5,132 nucleotides of DNA from Actinomycetes bacterium (GTDB lineage: Bacteria; Actinomycetota; Acidimicrobiia; Acidimicrobiales; Microtrichaceae), in the NCBI GenBank assembly GCA_023427825.1, contig JAEZAI010000241.1, positions 1-5,132 of the forward strand. The letters are read 5' to 3'. How positions within the stretch are numbered: the first letter of the stretch is position 1; each line of letters begins with the position of its first letter. Positions 1 to 5,016 of the stretch are shown here, piece by piece. Both the position numbers and the translations under genes were made by a program. The notes beneath the pieces are model-generated. The model saw nothing but the letters and a program-made list of their open reading frames with translations, ran no database searches and was not told the origin of the DNA.

Positions 1-662
1 GTCTCGACCGTGGGCCCCTCCACCGGGGTGGCGCCCGATGCCGCGGCCCGGTCGCGGCGACCCTGGACCGGGTCCACGGCCAGGACCTGTCCGGCGCCGA
101 GCGCCAGGGCCGATCGGACGGCGCACAGGCCGACCGCGCCCAGGCCGATCACGGCCACCGTGCCGCCCGCGGGGATGTCGGCGCGTTGCGCGCCGGCCCA
201 ACCGGTGCCGAGGTTGTCGGTGAGGAGCAGGGCCGCCTCGTCATCCACGCCCTCGGGGATCGACAGCAGCTGGAAGTCCGCAGCCGGTACAGCGACGTGG
301 GTGGCCTGACCGCCGGGCAGCATGCCGGAGCCGAACACCAGCGGTCCGTCGACGCAGAGCACCGGGTCGCCCTGCGCACAGCCGTCGCAGTGCCCGCACC
401 CGGCGACTGACGCGGTGAGCACCCGGTCTCCCACCCGGAACCGCGACACCTCGGGGCCCACCTCGACGACCGTGCCGAGGAACTCGTGGCCCGGCGCGAC
501 CGCGTCGCCGAACGGGATGTCGCCGTCGTAGAAGTGCAGGTCCGAGCCGCAGATCGCGGTGGCGTCCACCTCGACCACCACGCCGTCGGGTCCGGGCGGC
601 ACGGGGTCGGGCACCGACACCACGTCCACGCTCCGCACTCCGTCGATCACCACATGGCGCAT
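1..662 (-). CDS. Zn-dependent medium-chain alcohol dehydrogenase (C-terminus beyond window)
   Basis: Only the first 220 codons lie in the window; the stop is off the left edge. The catalytic GroES-like domain fills about residues 1-150: ICGSDLH with Cys38, then GHE (His59, Glu60), the usual catalytic zinc ligands. The structural zinc lobe is complete (Cys89, Cys92, Cys95, Cys103 in GCGHCDGC...C). The Rossmann domain starts near 165 with GLGAVG (173-178) and an acidic Asp197 in AVDP, which by family rules favours NAD over NADP. The family oxidises alcohols or reduces aldehydes in the cytosol. The FDH/threonine-dehydrogenase-like branch is suggested by the LLLTDNLGTG stretch, but the substrate cannot be read. 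The start is ATG 662, backed by GGAGGAG at 670-676, seven bases upstream. It lies 34 bases downstream of the DUF3556 gene on the same strand, so one operon is likely. About 120-160 residues should be missing. Confidence 0.93.
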   Translation of the reverse strand, partial: MRHVVIDGVRSVDVVSVPDPVPPGPDGVVVEVDATAICGSDLHFYDGDIPFGDAVAPGHEFLGTVVEVGPEVSRFRVGDRVLTASVAGCGHCDGCAQGDPVLCVDGPLVFGSGMLPGGQATHVAVPAADFQLLSIPEGVDDEAALLLTDNLGTGWAGAQRADIPAGGTVAVIGLGAVGLCAVRSALALGAGQVLAVDPVQGRRDRAAASGATPVEGPTVE

Positions 663-696
663 GTCGGGACTCCTCCGTCCGGTTCGTCGGCCCGGC

Positions 697-2391
697 TCAC
701 GCGGGCGCGTTCGGCCGGGCGTCGGGATGCAGCGGCACGTCCGCGTCGGTGGGCTGACGCACGATCATGTCCGCGACCTCCACGTGGCCGGTCTCGATCA
801 AGCCGGTCGCGGCGTCGAGCAGGCGGTACTCCTGCGTGCCGCGGTGGAACGGCTGCGACTCCAGGAACACGATCCGCACGTCGCCCGGCTGGAAGTCGCA
901 CCGGCGCTGCAGCGCCGCGATCAGCTGCTCGTCGTGCAGGTGGCCGTCGCCGAAGTTCCAGCCCAGGACGGTGCCGGCGACGAGCTCGCCGTCGAGGACC
1001 AGGAAGTCCTCGTGGTCCGGCCCGCAGGCGCGGGGAACCAGCGTCCACAGCGCACGGCCGTGGGTGTGGAACCCCCGGAACGCATAGCCCATGAACAGCG
1101 GCACGGACGCCTCCTGCGCGCTGCCGTAGACCTTCTCGAGCTGCTGGTGGGGCAGCATCGACACCTTCTCCACGTTGGCATCGAGCCGGTCGAGCGAGTC
1201 GCCCTTGAAGCACCAGAACGTGGCGGCCCAGTTGCCCGCGTAGTACCGCATGGACGGCAGGAACGAGACCTTGGCCGGCACCAGGTTCCCGTAGACGACG
1301 ATGCCCACGACGACCGCCATGAGCGCGAGCAGCAACCAGGGCTGGGTGAGCGATCCCAGGTCCAGACCGGGGTGGGCGAGGAACAGGAAGACCACGCCCC
1401 AGATCATGAAGACGTTCCACTCGAGCGGGACGCCCATGGGGAAGCTCGAGATGATCCCCAGGTGGAACAGGATCATGACGACGCCGGCCGCGGTCGTGAT
1501 CCATCCGCCACCGCTGAAGAGGAGCACCGCAGGGATTACGAACTCCACGACCGTGGCGCCGTGGGCCATGGTGGCCGCGAACGCGCTCGGGCGGAGGTCG
1601 TCGGGGAAGTCCCGGTGGAAGCGGCGCTTGAGGTTGCCGAAGCGCCACACCGGGCTGTTGCTCTGCATGGCCGCCATGACGAACGGGAAGTGGTGGTTGA
1701 TCTTGGACGTCGCGGCGCCCCACCAGATGGCGACCATCACGAACTTGGCGGCGGTGAGCTGGTCGGTCGAGGCGAACAGGTAGGTCAGCGCCAGGGTGCC
1801 GTAGACCTCGCCGCGAGCGGCCAGGAAGATCACCTGGTCCCGCAGCCCGATGAGCAGCAGGAAGCCGAGGACCGTCGCCACCTCCCAGCGGGGGAGCGCG
1901 CCCACCAGCGCCACCACGATCGAGACGAGCAGCCCGGCGTAGAGGACGACATCGACGATCGTGCGGGTGTCGCCACCGGTGAGCGGGATGCGCCCGCGGA
2001 ACGGCGGCAGGCGGATCGTGCCCGGCCGGAGCCAGTAGAGAGGGGACCCCATCGGCGGGATGAAGCGCAGGTTCAACGGCCCGAACCCGCAGCCCAGGCC
2101 GAGGACCTCGAACAGCATCGTCCAGAGGGCGAACTTGTAGAACGCCTCGGGCGCCCGCCACCACGACCCGGGGTCGAACCAGCCGTCGATGCCGGGCGTC
2201 GTCAGGATGAACGCCCAGCCGATCGCGACGAACACGAGCATCTTCACGAGGTACATGAGGATGACGACGTCGGGGGAGCCGAAGCCGTACTCGGCGAAGT
2301 GGCGCGCCAGTGGCCGGATGCGCTCCTGGCGGCTCTGGTGGTCCCAGACGTCGTGGTCGACGACGGGCAGGTTGGGTTGCAGGAACCCCAT
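697..2391 (-). CDS. DUF3556-like polytopic membrane protein of unknown function
   Basis: The protein has 564 residues. A short cytosolic-looking N-terminus (MGFLQPNLPVVD) is followed by hydrophobic segments at about 42-64, 85-105, 146-165, 170-191, 213-226, 272-293, 298-316, 326-341 and 351-372. A soluble C-terminal part follows (about 375-564). I recognise the family from its N-terminal pattern, the SKINHHFPF stretch (229-237) and the C-terminal GDGHLHDEQL (481-490), ESQPFHR (511-517) and YRLLDAATG (522-530) motifs, all remembered from actinobacterial, especially mycobacterial, DUF3556 proteins. No reaction is known. Conserved His and Asp residues in the membrane and soluble parts could be functional, which is inference. 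ATG 2391 is preferred because AGAGGGGG lies six bases upstream (2398-2405) and the N-terminus fits the family. The gene diverges from the deacetylase and precedes the dehydrogenase. An antisense frame and another minus frame are also open here, but only this frame gives membrane segments and family motifs. Confidence 0.85.
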   Translation of the reverse strand: MGFLQPNLPVVDHDVWDHQSRQERIRPLARHFAEYGFGSPDVVILMYLVKMLVFVAIGWAFILTTPGIDGWFDPGSWWRAPEAFYKFALWTMLFEVLGLGCGFGPLNLRFIPPMGSPLYWLRPGTIRLPPFRGRIPLTGGDTRTIVDVVLYAGLLVSIVVALVGALPRWEVATVLGFLLLIGLRDQVIFLAARGEVYGTLALTYLFASTDQLTAAKFVMVAIWWGAATSKINHHFPFVMAAMQSNSPVWRFGNLKRRFHRDFPDDLRPSAFAATMAHGATVVEFVIPAVLLFSGGGWITTAAGVVMILFHLGIISSFPMGVPLEWNVFMIWGVVFLFLAHPGLDLGSLTQPWLLLALMAVVVGIVVYGNLVPAKVSFLPSMRYYAGNWAATFWCFKGDSLDRLDANVEKVSMLPHQQLEKVYGSAQEASVPLFMGYAFRGFHTHGRALWTLVPRACGPDHEDFLVLDGELVAGTVLGWNFGDGHLHDEQLIAALQRRCDFQPGDVRIVFLESQPFHRGTQEYRLLDAATGLIETGHVEVADMIVRQPTDADVPLHPDARPNAPA

Positions 2392-2493
2392 CTCGATCCC
2401 CCTCTGACGGCCGCCGGATCGCTCCGGAGTGGTCGGCTCCGCAGCGTACGCGGTGCCGCTGTCTCCCGGCCGCGCCGGTAGCGTCTGGCGCTC
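2392..2493. promoter_or_regulatory. Divergent promoter region
   Basis: This 102-base gap separates two genes facing away from each other, so it must hold both promoters unless each is read from further away. On the minus strand TACGCT (2443-2448) fits the actinobacterial TANNNT -10 pattern and would give a leader of about 45 bases before the AGAGGGGG ribosome site. On the plus strand TAGCGT (2479-2484) also fits TANNNT and sits nine bases before the GTG of the deacetylase. That gene has no visible Shine-Dalgarno sequence, so a leaderless or nearly leaderless transcript is possible. No convincing -35 box is visible for either. An 8-base palindrome CTCCGGAG (2422-2429) lies between them. The assignments rest on short motifs only. 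Confidence 0.4.
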
Positions 2494-3333
2494 GTGCGCA
2501 CCCCGTCGCCCCCGACCGCTCGTCGCCCCCTTCCGGCGCTGCTCGTCCTGCTCGTCGCTCTCGCGTGCTCGGCGGTCGCGTGCTCATCCGACTCGGGCGC
2601 GGACGAGGCGGCCAGCGCCTCGACCGCCTCGTCGTCGACGATCGCGACGACGGCGCCGACCCTGCCGACGACGACCCTGCCGACGACGACCCTGCCGCCC
2701 AACGACCTGCTGGCGCCGCCGCCCGTCGACGTGCCCACGTTCGACCGGTCCGACGGCCTGGCGCCGTTCGTCCACCGGGTCCCGACGACGGACCGCGTGA
2801 TCTTCATCACGATCGACGACGGCCAGGTGCGCGACCCGTCGTACCTGGACCACTTCCAGCAGCTGGGCGTGCCCTTCAGCTCGTTCCTGACCCTGCCGAT
2901 GGCGGCAGCCGACCCGCTGTACTGGAAGGGCACGCAGGAACGCGGCGGTCTGATCGAGACGCACACGATCAACCACCCCAACCTGCGCGGCGCCGGCGAG
3001 GGCACGCTCCGCCGTGAGATCTGCGAGCCGGCGGATGCGTTCGCACACCTCTTCAGCCGCCGGCCCACGCTGTTCCGCCCGCCGTACGGCAACTCGAACG
3101 ACTCGGTGCGGCGCATCGCGAACGAGTGCGGCTACGCGGCGGTCGTGCACTGGAGCGGCTCGACCAACAACGGGAAGCTGACGATGCAGGACGTGTTCCT
3201 GCAGCCCGGCGACATCATCCTCATGCACTACCGGGACACGCTGAACGCGGACCTCGGCGACATCGTCGCCCGAGCCCGCGCCGAGGGGTTCCGGATCGGC
3301 CGGCTCGAGGACTACCTCACCCGGCCGGCCTGA
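2494..3333 (+). CDS. Secreted/lipoprotein polysaccharide deacetylase (NodB domain)
   Basis: The protein has 279 residues. The N-terminus is export-like: Arg10-Arg11, a hydrophobic core (13-24), then Cys25 and Cys30. Either Cys could be a lipidation site, though both have Ala at -3, so the lipobox is imperfect. A low-complexity Ser/Thr/Pro linker (31-77) leads to a NodB fold: TIDDGQ with Asp108-Asp109, HTINH with His157 and His161, RPPYG (195-199) and IILMH with His245. These supply the expected catalytic Asp, the metal-binding Asp-His-His triad and the late His, so the enzyme should be active. The family removes N- or O-acetyl groups from peptidoglycan, chitin-like or other envelope glycans outside the membrane; the glycan here is unknown. 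Start GTG 2494 follows an in-frame TAG (2479-2481), which limits extension. The first in-frame ATG (codon 136) would remove the catalytic motif. The gene ends inside a tandem repeat and lies 65 bases before the acetyltransferase gene. Confidence 0.92.
   Translation: MRTPSPPTARRPLPALLVLLVALACSAVACSSDSGADEAASASTASSSTIATTAPTLPTTTLPTTTLPPNDLLAPPPVDVPTFDRSDGLAPFVHRVPTTDRVIFITIDDGQVRDPSYLDHFQQLGVPFSSFLTLPMAAADPLYWKGTQERGGLIETHTINHPNLRGAGEGTLRREICEPADAFAHLFSRRPTLFRPPYGNSNDSVRRIANECGYAAVVHWSGSTNNGKLTMQDVFLQPGDIILMHYRDTLNADLGDIVARARAEGFRIGRLEDYLTRPA
2660..2697 (+). repeat. 15-bp coding tandem repeat in deacetylase linker
   Basis: The unit CCCTGCCGACGACGA occurs twice exactly (2660-2674, 2675-2689), followed by an 8-base partial copy (2690-2697). 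In frame it encodes TLPTTTLPTTTLP in the linker between the export signal and the NodB domain. Because the unit is a multiple of three, gain or loss of copies would change linker length without breaking the frame. Confidence 0.85.
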
Positions 3334-3380
3334 CTCGCTCACCCCGCGTTCCTGACTCGCTCACCGGCCTGCCTGACTCG
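3316..3380 (+). repeat. Three-copy 21-22 bp tandem repeat over the deacetylase stop codon
   Basis: Three head-to-tail imperfect copies occupy 3316-3337, 3338-3359 and 3360-3380 (22, 22 and 21 bases). Each begins CTCACC and ends CCTGACTCG; the middle six or seven bases vary. The first copy encodes the last five residues of the deacetylase and its TGA stop; the other two are non-coding. Copies are about two DNA helical turns apart. The array ends eight bases before the AGGGAG ribosome site of the acetyltransferase gene. The third GACTC (3375-3379) could also pair with GAGTC (3391-3395) over that ribosome site. Duplication by slippage from the gene end is the simplest origin; a role as a protein-binding or RNA element is not shown. 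Confidence 0.8.
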
Positions 3381-3398
3381 GTGGGGTAGGGAGTCCTG

Positions 3399-3980
3399 GT
3401 GAGCACTCCACCGACCGACGACGGCCGCACGATGTTCGAGCGGATGCTCGCCGGCGACCTCTACGTGGCCGACGACCCGCAGATCGAGGCTGCGGCTCTC
3501 GAGTCCGCACGGCTGCAGGACCGCTACAACGCGACCGGCGCCGAGGAGCGCGACCTGCGTCGGACGCTGCTCGGGCAGCTGCTCGGCTCGATCGGGGAGG
3601 GCACGGTCATCCGGCCGCCGTTCCGCTGCGACTACGGCTCCTACCTCCACGTCGGCGCGCGGTGCTTCGCCAACTTCGGGCTCGTCGCACTCGACGTGGC
3701 GCCGATCACCATCGGCGACGCCGTGCAGATCGGCCCGAACGTCCAGCTCCTCACGCCGACGCACCCGATCGACCCCGACCTGCGACGTGCCGGATGGGAG
3801 GCGGCGGAGCCGATCGTGATCGGCGACAACGTCTGGCTCGGCGGCGGGGTCATCGTGCTGCCGGGCGTGACGATCGGGAACGACACCGTCGTGGGGGCCG
3901 GCGCGGTCGTGGCACGCGACCTGCCCGAGGGCGTGGTGGCCGTGGGCAACCCGGCCCGCGTCGTGCGCGAGGTGCGCTGA
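3399..3980 (+). CDS. Sugar O-acetyltransferase, maltose/galactoside (Maa/LacA) type
   Basis: The protein has 193 residues, about the usual family length. The N-terminal helical Mac domain reads MFERMLAGDLYVADDP (12-27) with ARLQDRYNAT (37-46). A left-handed beta-helix of hexapeptide repeats follows (about 66-190), including IGDAVQIGPNV, IGDNVWLGGGVIVLPGV and the closing VGNPARVV. The catalytic His is His122 in TPTHPID; CDYG (77-80), Asn92 and Asp99 match the substrate pocket. Known members transfer acetyl from acetyl-CoA to a sugar hydroxyl in the cytosol as trimers; the physiological acceptor is usually unclear. Start GTG 3399 has AGGGAG (3388-3393) five bases upstream. An ATG at codon 12 would also keep the whole Mac domain but lacks as good a ribosome site. 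The gene is in line with the deacetylase and 50 bases before the ArsR gene, which has its own operator. Confidence 0.95.
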   Translation: MSTPPTDDGRTMFERMLAGDLYVADDPQIEAAALESARLQDRYNATGAEERDLRRTLLGQLLGSIGEGTVIRPPFRCDYGSYLHVGARCFANFGLVALDVAPITIGDAVQIGPNVQLLTPTHPIDPDLRRAGWEAAEPIVIGDNVWLGGGVIVLPGVTIGNDTVVGAGAVVARDLPEGVVAVGNPARVVREVR

Positions 3981-4020
3981 GCGAAGCAGGGTCTTGCGTT
4001 CCCCGGGCCCTCGTGCGAAC

Positions 4021-4040
4021 CTACAACCAGGTGGTTGTAG
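4021..4040 (+). promoter_or_regulatory. Perfect palindromic operator of the ArsR-SRPBCC operon
   Basis: The arms CTACAACCA (4021-4029) and TGGTTGTAG (4032-4040) are exact reverse complements around a two-base GG centre. The first G of the repressor's GTG codon (4031) is the second centre base, so the operator covers the start codon and the next three codons. Symmetry of this size is what a dimeric winged-helix ArsR protein binds, and an ACAACCA-N2-TGGTTGT pattern is, from memory, typical upstream of ArsR genes paired with SRPBCC genes. Autorepression by blocking RNA polymerase is the likely mode. The overlap fits a transcript with little or no leader. Confidence 0.88.
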
Positions 4041-4387
4041 ATCAGCTCTCCGACGCCGACGTGGATCGGATCTTCCACGCCCTGGCCGACAGCACCCGGC
4101 GCGACATCCTGGCGCTCGCCACGAAGGACGCGTACAGCGTGTCGGCCCTGGCGGAGCGCTACCCGATGAGCTTCGCTGCGGTGCAGAAGCACGTGGCCGT
4201 GCTCGAGGGCGCCGGGCTCGTGACCAAGGAGCGCAAGGGTCGGGAGCGACTCGTCCGCACCGACGTCGCGACGGTCCAGCGGGCGCGTGAGCTCCTCGAC
4301 GGGATCGAGGAGCTCTGGCGGGGTCGGGTGGACCGGATCGACGACCTGTTGGCGACCGACGAGAGAGACACCGGAGGCAAGCGATGA
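4031..4387 (+). CDS. ArsR-family winged-helix repressor, SRPBCC-linked type
   Basis: The protein has 118 residues. The N-terminal helix holds the signature VDRIFHALADSTRRDILAL (11-29). The helix-turn-helix spans about 36-64, with recognition helix MSFAAVQKHVAVLEGAGLV (46-64), and a basic wing KERKGRERLV (66-75). A C-terminal helix (81-107) would serve dimer formation. There are no cysteines and no metal-site motif, so this is not a classical arsenic or zinc sensor; the signal is unknown. Start GTG 4031 lies in the palindrome and gives the N-terminus MVVDQLSDADVDRIF expected of this subgroup. An in-frame GTG at 4013 is possible, but neither candidate has a clear Shine-Dalgarno sequence, which suits leaderless initiation. 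The stop overlaps the next gene's start as ATGA, so the two products are translationally coupled. Confidence 0.93.
   Translation: MVVDQLSDADVDRIFHALADSTRRDILALATKDAYSVSALAERYPMSFAAVQKHVAVLEGAGLVTKERKGRERLVRTDVATVQRARELLDGIEELWRGRVDRIDDLLATDERDTGGKR
4289..4315 (+). other. 11-bp perfect hairpin inside the ArsR coding sequence
   Basis: GAGCTCCTCGA (4289-4299) and TCGAGGAGCTC (4305-4315) are exact reverse complements separated by CGGGA. The mRNA could form an 11-pair stem with a five-base loop about 70 bases before the SRPBCC start. In frame it encodes ELLDGIEEL in the C-terminal helix. Leu CTC and Glu GAG codons are mutual reverse complements, so protein sequence plus codon bias may explain it. 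No T-run follows, so it is not a typical terminator. Confidence 0.7.
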
Positions 4388-4881
4388 GCGTGACCAGCGT
4401 CGAGAAGGATTCCGAGGCCCTGACCATGACGGTCACGGCCCATCTGGATGCCACCGTCGAACGGGCGTGGCAGCTGTGGGACGACCCCCGGCAGTTCGAG
4501 CGGTGGTGGGGTCCCCCGGGGTACCCGGTCACCGTCGCCGATCACGACCTGCGCACCGGTGGGCGGATCGACTTCTCCATGGTCGGCGACGGAGGTGAGC
4601 GTCACGACAGCACGTGGGAGGTGCTCCTCGCCGACCCGCCCCACCGCCTGGAGCTGCGCGACGCGGACGTCGACGAGAACGGCCGCCCGAACGACGGGAA
4701 CGCCATGACCGTCATGGTCGTCACGTTCGCCGACGCCGACGGCGGCGGCACCGAGATGGCGGTCCAGACCCGCTTCGACTCGCTGGAGGGCATGGAGCAG
4801 GTGCTCGCCATGGGCGTCGAGGAGGGCATGCGCATGGTGGTCGCCCAGATCGATGAGGTGCTCGCCGGCACGCCCGCCTGA
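4384..4881 (+). CDS. SRPBCC/AHSA1-domain protein (START-like ligand-binding fold)
   Basis: The protein has 165 residues and one domain. An opening strand (SEALTMTVTAHLDA, 10-23) leads to the helix VERAWQLWDDPRQFERWWGPP (25-45) with the family's WWGP signature (41-44). TGGRIDFSM (58-66) follows, then the strands TWEVLLADPPHRLEL and TVMVVTFADADGGGTEMAVQTRF. The long closing helix LEGMEQVLAMGVEEGMRMVVAQIDEVL (134-160) covers a hydrophobic cavity. The fold binds hydrophobic small molecules; some members resemble the Hsp90 activator Aha1, but that activity should not be assumed here. ATG 4384 overlaps the repressor stop (ATGA), with GGAGG at 4373-4377 six bases upstream. Shared operon and operator imply that repressor and SRPBCC protein respond to the same unknown signal. 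No signal peptide or membrane segment is seen, so it should be cytosolic. Confidence 0.94.
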   Translation: MSVTSVEKDSEALTMTVTAHLDATVERAWQLWDDPRQFERWWGPPGYPVTVADHDLRTGGRIDFSMVGDGGERHDSTWEVLLADPPHRLELRDADVDENGRPNDGNAMTVMVVTFADADGGGTEMAVQTRFDSLEGMEQVLAMGVEEGMRMVVAQIDEVLAGTPA

Positions 4882-4949
4882 ACCCGTCGCCCTGCCCCGG
4901 ACGCGGGTGTGTGCCGGCACGCGTGGGCGTGTCGGCGGTCGGCGGGTTC

Positions 4950-4974
4950 GACGGCTCCCGTTGTTCGGGCCGTC
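4950..4974. terminator. Possible terminator hairpin between converging genes
   Basis: GACGGC (4950-4955) pairs with GCCGTC (4969-4974). Inside it CCG (4958-4960) pairs with CGG (4966-4968) around loop TTGTT, leaving TC bulged. It lies 69 bases after the SRPBCC stop and 43 bases beyond the stop of the opposing gene, where a shared terminator would be expected. Only a short TTT (4985-4987) follows on the plus strand and no T-run on the minus strand, so the call is tentative. The rest of 4882-5016 is non-coding, with GC-rich short repeats (for example GCCGGCACGC at 4864-4873 and 4913-4922). Confidence 0.4.
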
Positions 4975-5016
4975 CGGGACAGCGTTTGGTGGGTTCATCC
5001 GGTGTTGGTCCCGTGC

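Noticed and set aside
559..2481. A 640-codon open frame on the plus strand opposite the DUF3556 gene
   Set aside because: The translation is Arg/Asp/Glu/His-rich with no domain or membrane logic; it mirrors the third-position GC bias of the real minus-strand gene.
647..2587. A 646-codon minus-strand frame overlapping the DUF3556 gene
   Set aside because: It runs through the dehydrogenase-DUF3556 gap and the divergent promoter, is Arg/Pro/Gly-rich, and lacks the family motifs and hydrophobic segments of the 697-2391 frame.
3662..4387. A 241-codon plus-strand reading that would fuse extra sequence to the ArsR protein
   Set aside because: The upstream part is an out-of-frame reading of the acetyltransferase gene; homology-like sequence begins only at 4031, inside the operator.
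3339..4532. A 397-codon minus-strand frame across the acetyltransferase, ArsR and SRPBCC genes
   Set aside because: It opposes three well-recognised genes and has low-complexity Arg/Ala/Pro content.
4703..4717. Palindrome CCATGAC-C-GTCATGG in the SRPBCC gene
   Set aside because: Seven-base arms with a one-base centre cannot form a hairpin, and it encodes an ordinary beta strand; chance is adequate.
4911..4926. Overlapping short palindromes GTGCCGGCAC and CACGCGTG after the SRPBCC gene
   Set aside because: They have no loop and are expected often in DNA this GC-rich; no link to a known site.
4159..4998. A 279-codon minus-strand frame opposite the SRPBCC gene
   Set aside because: No ribosome site before its ATG and no recognisable domain; it is antisense to a clear SRPBCC gene.
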